The position numbers were made by a program, and so were the translations under genes. The notes beneath the pieces were generated by a model. It did no database searches. It had not been told where the DNA came from and worked only from the letters and a program-made list of their open reading frames with translations. A stretch of DNA of 64,000 nucleotides from Dyella_A ginsengisoli (lineage in GTDB: Bacteria; Pseudomonadota; Gammaproteobacteria; Xanthomonadales; Rhodanobacteraceae), in contig NZ_JADIKM010000001.1 of the NCBI RefSeq assembly GCF_044904665.1, positions 806,001 to 870,000 on the forward strand. Reading direction: 5' to 3'. This document shows positions 25,186-35,467 of this stretch, in pieces (position 1 is the stretch's first letter; the number at the start of each line of letters is the position of its first letter).

Positions 25186-26364
25186 ATGTTTGAACTGATC
25201 GATAAATTGACCCCCAACGCAGTCATCAAGGTCATCGGCGTGGGCGGCGGCGGCGGCAATGCCGTGGCGCACATGCTCAATGCCAACATCGAAGGCGTCG
25301 AGTTCGTCGTCGCCAACACCGACGCGCAGGCCATGAAGAGCTGCGGCTCGCGCACTCACCTGCAGCTCGGCGCCAACGTCACCAAGGGCCTGGGTGCGGG
25401 CGCCAACCCCGAGGTCGGCCGCCAGGCCGCGCTGGAAGATCGCGAGCGAATCGAAGAAATGCTCGAGGGCGCCGACATGGTGTTCATCACCGCCGGCATG
25501 GGTGGTGGCACCGGTACCGGTGCGGCGCCGGTGGTGGCACAGCTGGCGAAAGAGAAGGGCATCCTCACGGTAGCCGTGGTGACCAAGCCGTTCCCGTTCG
25601 AAGGCCGTCGCCGCATGCAGGTCGCTTTGAAGGGTATCGAGGACCTGTCCCAGCACGTCGACTCGCTGATCACCGTGCCGAACGAGAAGCTGCTCTCGGT
25701 GCTGGGTCGCGAAGTCACCCTGCTGAACGCCTTCAAGGCCGCCAACGACGTGCTGCAAGGTGCAGTGCAGGGCATCGCCGACCTGATCACGGCACCGGGC
25801 CTGATCAACGTCGACTTCGCCGACGTGCGCACCGTGATGTCCGAAATGGGCATGGCGATGATGGGCTCGGGCACCGCCCGCGGCGACGATCGCGCCCAGG
25901 CTGCGGCCGAAGCGGCGATCAACAACCCGTTGCTGGAAGACGTCAACCTCAACGGCGCCTGCGGCATCCTGGTCAACGTGACCGCCGGTCCGAATCTCAC
26001 CATGCGCGAGTTCGACGAGATCGGCCGGGTGATCCACGACTTCGCCAGCGAAGACGCAACCGTGGTGATCGGCACCTCGCTCGATCCGGAAATGCAGGAT
26101 GACGTGCGCGTCACCGTGGTGGCCACCGGCCTGAATCGTGCGAACGTGCGCCAGCCAGTGCGCCCGGTGCAGACCCAGCAGGTGGAGATGCGCCAGCGTC
26201 CGCGTCCGGTGGTGCTGCGCACCGGCACCGGCAACGAGGTGGTGGACTACGCCCAGCCGGACGTGGTGAGCAGCAGCCGTCACGATAGTGCGCCGCCCAA
26301 GGCGGCGGATTCGAGCTTCGACTATCTCGACATCCCCGCCTTCCTGCGTCGCCAGGCAGACTGA
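25186..26364 (+). CDS. ftsZ: Cell division GTPase FtsZ
   Basis: FtsZ is the tubulin-like GTPase that forms the Z ring. The 392-residue protein has KVIGVGGGGGNAV near residue 17, the tubulin signature GGGTGTGAAP starting about residue 106, and the T7 loop NVDFADVRTVM. A variable linker (about 318-375) is followed by the conserved C-terminal peptide DYLDIPAFLRRQ, which binds FtsA and other partners. The Shine-Dalgarno GGAGG lies in the bases before the ATG. A structured intergenic region follows. Confidence 0.98.
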   Translation: MFELIDKLTPNAVIKVIGVGGGGGNAVAHMLNANIEGVEFVVANTDAQAMKSCGSRTHLQLGANVTKGLGAGANPEVGRQAALEDRERIEEMLEGADMVFITAGMGGGTGTGAAPVVAQLAKEKGILTVAVVTKPFPFEGRRRMQVALKGIEDLSQHVDSLITVPNEKLLSVLGREVTLLNAFKAANDVLQGAVQGIADLITAPGLINVDFADVRTVMSEMGMAMMGSGTARGDDRAQAAAEAAINNPLLEDVNLNGACGILVNVTAGPNLTMREFDEIGRVIHDFASEDATVVIGTSLDPEMQDDVRVTVVATGLNRANVRQPVRPVQTQQVEMRQRPRPVVLRTGTGNEVVDYAQPDVVSSSRHDSAPPKAADSSFDYLDIPAFLRRQAD

Positions 26365-26399
26365 GCAGGTAGCAGGGAGCGCCGGAACCATCCGTCCCT

Positions 26400-26433
26400 G
26401 CGCCGGTCTCACCGACTTCGGTGATGCCGGCGC
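26400..26433 (+). other. Imperfect stem-loop 35 bp after the ftsZ stop
   Basis: GCGCCGG pairs with CCGGCGC and TCACCG with CGGTGA, with a 2x2 internal mismatch and an ACTT loop. No T tract follows, so it is more likely an RNA-stability or attenuation structure than an intrinsic terminator. Confidence 0.5.
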
Positions 26434-26540
26434 GGCAAGGCGGGTTCAAGGTGCGTCCTGCGCCCCGCTGGTGTGTCGCCGATGCCCTCGCAAATGTGAA
26501 GGCGTTGGCAAAGCCGCGTGTCTGGATGGCTCGCGGCGGG

Positions 26541-26580
26541 CCTCATGGCCGGACTCCCGTCCCCGGCCATGAGGCTTACT
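26541..26580 (+). terminator. Candidate ftsZ terminator
   Basis: A 12-bp perfect stem (26541-26552 with 26563-26574) with a 10-nt loop is followed by CTTACTGTTTCTG. The stem is strong but the T tract is interrupted, so termination may be partial and allow read-through to lpxC. Confidence 0.5.
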
Positions 26581-26660
26581 GTTTCTGTAAACCAATGATC
26601 TCAAAGTGCTTGTGGTACACGGGCGGCGGGTCCGGATGTCGCTTCAGCATGAAGGCAGGC

Positions 26661-26706
26661 TTAAGACTGTACGGTCCGGTTTGCTATTGCCTGAGGTTAA
26701 GACTGT
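26661..26706 (+). repeat. Direct repeat TTAAGACTGT upstream of lpxC
   Basis: The 10-mer TTAAGACTGT occurs at 26661-26670 and again at 26697-26706, starts 36 bp apart, within the likely lpxC promoter. It may be a regulator site or may be chance. Candidate promoter elements TTGCCT (26687) and TTAGCA (26708) lie between and beside the copies. Confidence 0.4.
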
Positions 26707-26757
26707 GTTAGCATCTCCGACCAATCTGGCTGCTGCCGTCCACAGGTACCCTAGAAA

Positions 26758-27672
26758 ATGATCAAGCAGCGTACGCTCAAGAACATCATCCGCGCGACCG
26801 GCGTGGGCTTGCACACCGGCGACAAGGTCTACATGACCCTGCGTCCGGCAGCGCCCAATACCGGCATCGTGTTTCGTCGCACCGATCTGAATCCGCCGGT
26901 CGACATCCACGCGCGTCCGGATTGCGTGGGCGATACGCGCCTGTCCACCACCCTGGTCAATGGCGATGTCCGCGTCTCGACAGTCGAGCATCTGCTCTCG
27001 GCGATGGCCGGCCTGGGCATCGACAACGCCTATGTCGACCTGTCCGCTCCGGAAGTGCCGATCATGGACGGCAGCGCCGGTCCCTTCGTGTTTCTGCTGC
27101 AGTCCGCCGGCATCGAGGAGCAGCCGGTGGCCAAGCGCTTCATCCGCATCAAGAAGCCGGTGAAGGTGCAGGAAGGCGACAAGTGGGCCAGCTTCGAGCC
27201 CTTCGAAGGCTTCAAGGTTGGTTTCTCGATCGAGTTCAACCACCCGATCATCAACAAGCGCACCTCGCGGGCGGAGATCGATTTCTCCACCACCTCCTTC
27301 GTCAAGGAAGTGAGCCGCGCGCGCACGTTCGGCTTCATGCGCGACATCGAGATGCTGCGCGAACACAACCTGGCGCTGGGCGGCTCGATGGACAACGCCG
27401 TGGTGCTGGACGACTACCGCGTGCTCAACGAGGACGGCCTCCGCTACGAGGACGAGTTCGTCAAGCACAAGATCCTCGACGCGATCGGCGATCTCTACCT
27501 GCTCGGCCACAGCCTGGTCGGCGCCTACTACGCGCACAAGTCCGGCCACGAGCTCAACAACAAGCTGCTGCGCACGCTGATCGCCCAGCCGGATGCCTGG
27601 GAAGAGGTTGTCTACGAGGATGATCCGGCCACCGCGCCGATCTCCTACGCCCATCCGGCCCAGGCGATCTGA
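26758..27672 (+). CDS. lpxC: UDP-3-O-acyl-N-acetylglucosamine deacetylase
   Basis: LpxC catalyses the committed step of lipid A synthesis. The 304-residue zinc amidase begins MIKQRTLKNIIRATGVGLH. It carries the zinc ligands His78 (VEHLLSA), His237 and Asp241 (HKILDAIGDL), and the general acid region HSLVGAYYAHKSGH. All catalytic residues are intact. It ends the dcw cluster as in most gammaproteobacteria and has its own terminator downstream. Confidence 0.98.
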   Translation: MIKQRTLKNIIRATGVGLHTGDKVYMTLRPAAPNTGIVFRRTDLNPPVDIHARPDCVGDTRLSTTLVNGDVRVSTVEHLLSAMAGLGIDNAYVDLSAPEVPIMDGSAGPFVFLLQSAGIEEQPVAKRFIRIKKPVKVQEGDKWASFEPFEGFKVGFSIEFNHPIINKRTSRAEIDFSTTSFVKEVSRARTFGFMRDIEMLREHNLALGGSMDNAVVLDDYRVLNEDGLRYEDEFVKHKILDAIGDLYLLGHSLVGAYYAHKSGHELNNKLLRTLIAQPDAWEEVVYEDDPATAPISYAHPAQAI

Positions 27673-27707
27673 CCCGCCGCGCAAAGCCGGGCTCAAGCAC
27701 AAACATC

Positions 27708-27741
27708 ACGGCCACGCCCTGCAGCGTGGCCGTTTTGTTTT
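27708..27741 (+). terminator. Intrinsic terminator after lpxC
   Basis: A 10-bp perfect stem (27708-27717 with 27724-27733) with a CCTGCA loop is followed by TTTTGTTTT. It closes the dcw-lpxC transcript ahead of the opposing dciA gene. Confidence 0.9.
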
Positions 27742-27920
27742 GTGGCGGGGGTCACGCGTTTGTCCACGATTGCTTCACGCCGCGGACACGCGGGCTTGTC
27801 ATGGGCTCATGCCCTCGTGTTATAAACCCAGCCTCGCCGGACGCTTCCGGCGGAAATTTCGGCGCCATTGGCGTCATTGGGAGACCGCAGTGGCTTCGCC
27901 GGATGCGGTCGACAGGGGTC

Positions 27921-28382
27921 TCAATCAGCAGTTTCGGCGAGGGACGCCAGCTCCAGGAACAGTGCCCGCAGTTCGGGGTCTGTGACTGACACTGCAGCCG
28001 CCTTGAGATGTACGGCTGCAGCAGGCGAAAGCGGTTTTGACCGATCCGGCTCCGTTGCGGCCGGCGGTTGGGGGGCCACTTTCACGGTGACTGAACTGGC
28101 GCAGGTGCCGAGGGCACGTGCGGTGGCGAGAAGCTGCGTCTGCATAAGCCGCAAGCGGGAAGCCCAGGCCGGGGAGGACGCCAGAAAGACGAGGCGGTCG
28201 CCGCGTACATGTGCAAAACGCACCTGGTCGCGCAGCGATGTCGGCAACGTCTGGCGCAGGGCACGATCCAGCGCATCCAGCTCGGCCGCCTTCGTGGCCA
28301 ACCGGGCAAACGCGCCACACTCGGCGAGGGGCTTGAGCCCTTGGCCGGAGCGGCGGGGGATGGGTGGAGCGGCGCGCTGCAT
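27921..28382 (-). CDS. dciA: DciA (DUF721) family replicative-helicase loader-like protein
   Basis: DciA proteins are the ancestral bacterial loaders of the DnaB helicase and replace DnaC/DnaI. The 153-residue product carries the DUF721 core at about residues 20-95 (LDALDRALRQTLPTSLRDQVRF...GDRLVFLASSPAWASRLRLMQTQLL), with the conserved W in SPAWASRLR. A low-complexity Pro/Ala tail follows. Two starts are possible: 28382 (MQRAAPP, used here) or 28412 (MLFHVEEV), and the latter would overlap the start codon of the divergent M23 gene. Neither has a strong ribosome site. This lpxC-dciA-M23-secA order replaces the enterobacterial secM-secA context. Confidence 0.85.
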   Translation of the reverse strand: MQRAAPPIPRRSGQGLKPLAECGAFARLATKAAELDALDRALRQTLPTSLRDQVRFAHVRGDRLVFLASSPAWASRLRLMQTQLLATARALGTCASSVTVKVAPQPPAATEPDRSKPLSPAAAVHLKAAAVSVTDPELRALFLELASLAETAD

Positions 28383-28410
28383 GGTGCCGACTTCTTCAAC
28401 GTGGAAAAGC

Positions 28411-29340
28411 ATGCAAATCATACTCGTGTCCCGCACCAAGAAGGTGCCCAAGACCCTCGATCTGGCCTGTCGCCGCATGCGCTTGCGGATCGTCGCCATG
28501 GCGACGGTGGCGGTCACCGGGTGCATGGCGCTGGGTGCGGTGGTGGCGCTCACGCTGGCCAGTCCGCGGGATCGCGCGCTTTCGCAGATCAGCGAGCTCC
28601 AGCAGAAGATCAACGCGCAGGACATCAAGCTTGGCGCGGTCAAGCAGGATGCCCAGCGCAACCTCGACGCTCTTGCCGTGAAGCTCGGTCAGCTGCAGGC
28701 GCAGTCGACCCGGCTCAACGCTCTCGGCGAGCGCTTGGCCCAGATGGGCAAGCTGGACGACGGCGAATTCGATTTCGACCAGGCACCGCCGGTAGGCGGT
28801 GTCGAGGACACCACCGGCTCGGCCTATGCGCTGCCGCAGAATCTGGACACCAGCATCAACCAGCTGGCCACGCAGTTCGATGGCCAGCAAGCCCAGCTGA
28901 CCGCGCTGCAGAGCCTGCTGATGGACGCGCGCATCGAGTCCAACCTCAAGCCGACCGGCATGCCGGTGCAGGGCTACATCTCCTCCTACTTCGGCGGCCG
29001 CCCCGATCCTTTCAGCGGCCACAGCGCGCGTCACACCGGCATCGACATCGCCACGCCGCTCGGCACGCCGGTACATGCGGTGGCCGAGGGCATGGTGACG
29101 TTCGCCGGCATTCGCAGTGGTTACGGCGACGTCATCGAGATCGACCACGGCAACGGCTACATGACGCGCTATGCGCACAACAGCAAGTTGATCGCCCACC
29201 CGGGCCAGCGCGTGCGGGTGGGCGATGTGATCGCCGACGCCGGCTCGACCGGCCGCTCGACCGGCTCGCACGTGCATTTCGAGGTCTGGTACAAGGGGCG
29301 CGTGGTCAATCCGCTCGCCTACGTGCGCAACCATCGCTGA
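28411..29340 (+). CDS. M23 family (LytM-type) murein peptidase or activator
   Basis: This 309-residue envelope protein has an N-terminal TM anchor (about 30-50) and a periplasmic coiled-coil (about 55-170). The C-terminal LytM/peptidase M23 domain covers about 185-305. The zinc-binding motifs are complete: HTGIDIA (H-x(3)-D) and HVHFE (H-x-H), so it is probably an active endopeptidase that cuts peptidoglycan cross-links. The ATG has GGAA six bases upstream. The coiled-coil plus LytM layout resembles divisome-associated hydrolases. Its place between lpxC and secA is conserved in Xanthomonadales. Its specific substrate is unknown. Confidence 0.88.
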   Translation: MQIILVSRTKKVPKTLDLACRRMRLRIVAMATVAVTGCMALGAVVALTLASPRDRALSQISELQQKINAQDIKLGAVKQDAQRNLDALAVKLGQLQAQSTRLNALGERLAQMGKLDDGEFDFDQAPPVGGVEDTTGSAYALPQNLDTSINQLATQFDGQQAQLTALQSLLMDARIESNLKPTGMPVQGYISSYFGGRPDPFSGHSARHTGIDIATPLGTPVHAVAEGMVTFAGIRSGYGDVIEIDHGNGYMTRYAHNSKLIAHPGQRVRVGDVIADAGSTGRSTGSHVHFEVWYKGRVVNPLAYVRNHR

Positions 29341-29459
29341 TCGCGCCCGCTCCCCGTCGGGGAGCGCCCGGCTCTTGAAACTCCCCGCTGGCGTCGCCAC
29401 CCCTCTAGGGATGCGGCGAGTTGGGGCGTCGCGGCCGTTCTTCGCGTCTTTTCATGCGT

Positions 29460-29488
29460 TTGGGATAGCCGACGGACCCTAGTATCAT
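29460..29488 (+). promoter_or_regulatory. Likely secA promoter
   Basis: TTGGGA (29460-29465) and TATCAT (29483-29488) are separated by exactly 17 bp and lie 65 bp before the secA start codon, in an AT-richer stretch. Confidence 0.55.
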
Positions 29489-29552
29489 CGCGTATTTGGC
29501 CCGGCCGGCCGCGTGCTGGCGGGCTCTCCTGTCTCCAGTATCCGGATGATCG

Positions 29553-32255
<2,703 letters not shown>

Positions 32256-32277
32256 CCGGTGTGCGCCATGGTCGATG

Positions 32278-32307
32278 AAAAACGGGAGGCGATGCCTCCC
32301 GTTTTTT
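32278..32307. terminator. Bidirectional terminator between secA and apaH
   Basis: A 13-bp perfect stem (32278-32290 with 32294-32306), A-rich on the left and T-rich on the right, has a GAT loop. It serves as an intrinsic terminator on both strands for converging genes. Confidence 0.93.
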
Positions 32308-32320
32308 GTTCCGCGCTGGC

Positions 32321-33172
32321 TCAGTCTTCGCCGCCGGGTGGCCGCTTGCGGTGCGGCTCGGCATTCACCGTGACGTAGACGGGCTCTTCCGAGTCCAGCC
32401 GCAGGGCGGTGAGCTGGCCACCCCACACGCAGCCGGTGTCGATGGCGTAGATGCCCAGGCCGGCGAAGCGACCCAGTGCCGACCAGTGGCCGCAGACGAT
32501 GCGCGTCTCGCGCCGGCGCATGCCCGGCACCTCGAACCACGGGTACATGCCGGGCTTCTGCGTGCCCGGCACATCCTTGCCCTCGAAATCGATGCGGCCC
32601 TGGACGTCGCAGTAGCGCATGCGAGTGAGCGTATTGATCGAGGCGCGCAGGCGTTCGACGCCCTGCAGGCGACTGGACCACGCGGCCGGGCGGTTGCCGA
32701 ACAGGTTCTTCAGCAAGCGCGGATAGCGCGGACTGGACAGCTCGCGCTCGATCTCCTGCGCCGAGCGCTGGGCCTGGCGCAGCGTCCACATCGGCGCCAG
32801 GCCGGCATGCACCATGGTCCAGCCGAGCTGTTCGTCATGGTGCAGCAGCTTCTGCGAGCGCAGCCACTCGAACAGCACCGGCGCATCCTCGGCAAACAGC
32901 ACCTCGCGCAGCTCGGGATTGACCCGCGCCTGTGCGTCCGGCTTGCGCAGGGCGATCGCCAGCAGGCTGAGGTCGTGGTTGCCAAGGGTGACCACGCACG
33001 ATTCGCGCAGCCCGTGGATCAGCCGCAACGTCTCCAGCGACTGGCCACCGCGGTTGACGAGGTCGCCACAGAACCACAGACGGTCCTGCGCCGGATCGAA
33101 GCGCAGCTTGTCGAGCAGGCGCTGCAGCTCCGGAAAGCAGCCTTGCACGTCGCCGATCGCGTAGGTCGCCAT
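32321..33172 (-). CDS. apaH: Bis(5'-nucleosyl)-tetraphosphatase, symmetrical
   Basis: ApaH hydrolyses Ap4A symmetrically to two ADP and also removes Np4 caps from RNA. The 283-residue metallophosphatase shows the three metal motifs GDVQGCFPEL, FCGDLVNRGG and TLGNHD at the N-terminus, then HAGLAPMW and the C-terminal GHWSALG with DTGCVWGG. It is last in the lptD-surA-pdxA-ksgA-apaG-apaH operon, and its ATG overlaps the apaG stop. Confidence 0.97.
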   Translation of the reverse strand: MATYAIGDVQGCFPELQRLLDKLRFDPAQDRLWFCGDLVNRGGQSLETLRLIHGLRESCVVTLGNHDLSLLAIALRKPDAQARVNPELREVLFAEDAPVLFEWLRSQKLLHHDEQLGWTMVHAGLAPMWTLRQAQRSAQEIERELSSPRYPRLLKNLFGNRPAAWSSRLQGVERLRASINTLTRMRYCDVQGRIDFEGKDVPGTQKPGMYPWFEVPGMRRRETRIVCGHWSALGRFAGLGIYAIDTGCVWGGQLTALRLDSEEPVYVTVNAEPHRKRPPGGED

Positions 33173-33555
33173 CAGTGCAGCGTGCGCGGAATCGACAGCG
33201 TGAAGGTCGGGATCGGCGCGTCGAACTCGGTGCCGTCATCGGCCAGCATCTGGTAGCTGCCGGCCATCGTGCCCACCGCGGTCTCCAGCACGGCGCCGGA
33301 GGTGTACTCGTAGTCGTCGCCCGGACGGATCCACGGCTGTTCGCCGACCACGCCGTCGCCGCGCACTTCGTCCACCTTGCCGTTGGCGTCGGTGATCACC
33401 CAGTGGCGGGTGATCAGGCGCGCCGGCAACTGCCCTGCGTTGCGCAGCGTGACGGTGTAGGCGAAGACGTAACGGTTGTCGTCGGGCTTGGATTGATCGG
33501 GGATAAAGCGGGTCTGGACCCGTACATCGATCGTGTAGGGGGATTTCGCATTCAT
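33172..33555 (-). CDS. apaG: ApaG protein (Co2+/Mg2+ efflux-associated family)
   Basis: This 127-residue single-domain protein has the fibronectin-III-like ApaG fold. Conserved features are VFAYTVTLRNAG, the RHWVITDANGKVDEVRGDGVVGEQPWIRPG core and YTSGAVLETAVGTMAGSYQM. The family's function is unclear. Genetic data link it to cobalt resistance and Mg2+ efflux in enterobacteria. The start MNAKSPYTIDV at 33555 is chosen over the long open frame upstream on homology. It sits between ksgA and apaH as in other gammaproteobacteria. Confidence 0.95.
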   Translation of the reverse strand: MNAKSPYTIDVRVQTRFIPDQSKPDDNRYVFAYTVTLRNAGQLPARLITRHWVITDANGKVDEVRGDGVVGEQPWIRPGDDYEYTSGAVLETAVGTMAGSYQMLADDGTEFDAPIPTFTLSIPRTLH

Positions 33556-33610
33556 AGGCGCGATTGTAAGGCCTGCCGGCGCGATCCGGTCAGGCGGATG
33601 ACGGCGCGCT

Positions 33611-34411
33611 TCAGCTTGCCGCGCGACGGGTATCGACGACCTTGGCGAGCCGCACGAAATCGGCCGGCGCCAGCGTCTCGGCGCGCGCGCCCGGATCGAC
33701 TCCGGCCTGCCGGATGGCATCGGCATCCATCAACTGCTTCAGTCCGTTGGCCAGCGTCTTGCGCCGCTGTGCGAAGGCGGCCTTCACGATAGCGTGCACG
33801 CGCAGCGGGTCCGCGTCGTGAAGCTCGTGGGCCGCCAGCGGCACCAGACGCACCACCGAGGAATCCACCTTCGGCGGCGGGCGGAACGCGCCCGGCGGCA
33901 CATCGAACAGCGGCACCACGCGGCAGGCCAGCTGCAGCATCACCGACAGCCGTCCGTAGACCTTGCTGCCCGGTTCGGCCGCCATGCGGTCGACCACTTC
34001 CTTCTGCAGCATGAAGTGCATGTCCTGGATCGCCGCGGCGTGCTCCACGCAGTGGAACAGGATCGGGCTGGAAATGTAGTACGGCAGGTTGCCGGCGATG
34101 CGCAGACGGGTGGCGCCCAGCTGGCTGGCCAGCGCGGTGAAATCCACGGTGAGCACGTCGGCCTGGATGATCGCCAGCGCCCCCACCGCAGCGGCGCGCT
34201 CGCGCAATGCGGGAATCAGGTCGGTGTCCAGTTCGATCGCCGTGAGGCGGCCGGCGGCGGCGAGCAGTGGCAGGGTGAGCGCGCCTTCGCCCGGGCCGAT
34301 CTCCACCACGGTATCGCCGTCGCGCGGCGAGATGGCGCTGACGATGCGGTCGATGTAGCGCTTCTCGTGCAGGAAGTGCTGGCCGAAGCTTTTCTTGGGA
34401 CGGGCGTTCAT
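33611..34411 (-). CDS. ksgA: 16S rRNA (adenine-1518/1519-N6)-dimethyltransferase
   Basis: KsgA (RsmA) dimethylates two adjacent adenosines at the 3' end of 16S rRNA late in 30S assembly. The 266-residue product starts MNARPKKSFGQHFL, followed by the SAM loop EIGPGEGALT, LTAIELD, and the catalytic NLPYYISSPIL motif (NLPY). A TTG six bases upstream is possible, but the ATG at 34411 is preferred. This is the third 16S rRNA methyltransferase in the window after rsmI and rsmH. Confidence 0.96.
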   Translation of the reverse strand: MNARPKKSFGQHFLHEKRYIDRIVSAISPRDGDTVVEIGPGEGALTLPLLAAAGRLTAIELDTDLIPALRERAAAVGALAIIQADVLTVDFTALASQLGATRLRIAGNLPYYISSPILFHCVEHAAAIQDMHFMLQKEVVDRMAAEPGSKVYGRLSVMLQLACRVVPLFDVPPGAFRPPPKVDSSVVRLVPLAAHELHDADPLRVHAIVKAAFAQRRKTLANGLKQLMDADAIRQAGVDPGARAETLAPADFVRLAKVVDTRRAAS

Positions 34412-34462
34412 GGGCAACTCGGGAAAGGTAGTGCGCCGACCGGGATCGGCGAGTCGGCGCGA

Positions 34463-35461
34463 TCAGGCGGCGCGGCGGCTGCGCAGCACCAGGTCCAGCG
34501 CCATGCGCGCGGCGGCGATCAGGCTGGACGGGTCGGCGCGACCGCTGCCGGCCAGATCCAGCGCGGTGCCGTGATCGACCGAGGTGCGGATGAAGGGCAG
34601 GCCGAGGGTGAGGTTGACGGTGCGATCGAACGCCTCGCTCTTGAGCACGGGCAGTGCCTGGTCGTGATACATCGCCAGCACTGCGTCGTAACGCGCGCGC
34701 ATCGCCGGAACGAATGCGGTGTCGGCCGGCAGCGGGCCGAGCAGTTCCATCCCCTCGCCGCGCAGCGCGTCCAGTGCGGGAATGATCGTGTCGATCTCCT
34801 CGCGCCCCAGGTGACCGCCTTCGCCGGCATGCGGATTCAGACCGAGCACGGCGATGCGCGGTTCATCAATGCCGAACTTGCGCCGCAGTTCCGCATGCAC
34901 GGTACGCAGCACCCGCTGCAGCAGCGGTCCGTCGATCGCGGCCGGCACGGCGGACAGCGGCAGATGGGTCGTGGCGAGCGCCACTCGCAGCTCCGGGCTG
35001 GCCAGCATCATCACCACATCGACGCCAGCGCGCTCGGCAAGGAATTCCGTGTGGCCAGTGAAGGCAATGCCGGCATCGTTGATCGACGACTTCTGCAGCG
35101 GCGCGGTGACGACCGCATCGTAGCGGCCGGCCAGGCAGCCGTCGGCCGCCTCGGCGAGCGTAGCCAACACGTAGCGGGCGTTGGCCGGGTCCGGCGCGCC
35201 GGGCTGCTCCGGCGCCGGCATGGGCACGTGGTGCACGCGCAGCTGCACCGCGGTGGCGAGCGCCGGGGCCGGGGCGTTGTCGTCAATCAGCTGGATGTCC
35301 AGCCCGCAGCGGGCGGCGGCGCGTTCAAGCAGGCCGCGATCGGCAATCGCCACCAGTTCGGCATCGAACGGAATCGCGGCCAGCCGCACCAGCAGTTCGG
35401 GACCGACGCCCGCCGGTTCGCCAGCGGTCAGCGCGAGCCGCAGGCGCGGGCGCGTGTCCAT
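34463..35461 (-). CDS. pdxA: 4-hydroxythreonine-4-phosphate dehydrogenase
   Basis: PdxA acts in the DXP-dependent pathway of pyridoxal phosphate synthesis, oxidising and decarboxylating 4-phosphohydroxy-L-threonine. The 332-residue enzyme shows the N-terminal TAGEPAGVGPEL motif, TGHTEFLAE with its substrate-binding His, LNPHAGEGG, MYHDQALPVLK with a metal-ligand His, and the C-terminal DHGTALDLAG. It lies 6 bp after surA, so the two are co-transcribed. Confidence 0.97.
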   Translation of the reverse strand: MDTRPRLRLALTAGEPAGVGPELLVRLAAIPFDAELVAIADRGLLERAAARCGLDIQLIDDNAPAPALATAVQLRVHHVPMPAPEQPGAPDPANARYVLATLAEAADGCLAGRYDAVVTAPLQKSSINDAGIAFTGHTEFLAERAGVDVVMMLASPELRVALATTHLPLSAVPAAIDGPLLQRVLRTVHAELRRKFGIDEPRIAVLGLNPHAGEGGHLGREEIDTIIPALDALRGEGMELLGPLPADTAFVPAMRARYDAVLAMYHDQALPVLKSEAFDRTVNLTLGLPFIRTSVDHGTALDLAGSGRADPSSLIAAARMALDLVLRSRRAA

Positions 35462-35467
35462 GCGGCC

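Larger units (their letters stand above)
26365..26757 (+). other. 393-bp non-coding region between ftsZ and lpxC
   Basis: No credible gene is seen here. The first part holds alternative stem-loops: 26372-26378 with 26395-26401, and 26400-26433 with 7-bp and 6-bp stems. A 12-bp perfect hairpin lies at 26541-26574 and is followed by a moderately T-rich stretch. The last 120 bp are AT-richer and should contain the lpxC promoter, together with a 10-bp direct repeat at 26661 and 26697. Confidence 0.7.

Noticed and set aside
26421..26711. 96-codon frame between ftsZ and lpxC
   Set aside because: No ribosome site or family resemblance. It spans the hairpin and the lpxC promoter.
27868..28410. N-terminal extension of the M23 peptidase
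   Set aside because: It would run antisense through dciA. The ATG at 28411 has a ribosome site and starts the conserved N-terminus.
29345..29366. Terminator after the M23 peptidase gene
   Set aside because: A short GC-rich inverted repeat is present, but the loop is minimal and no T tract follows.
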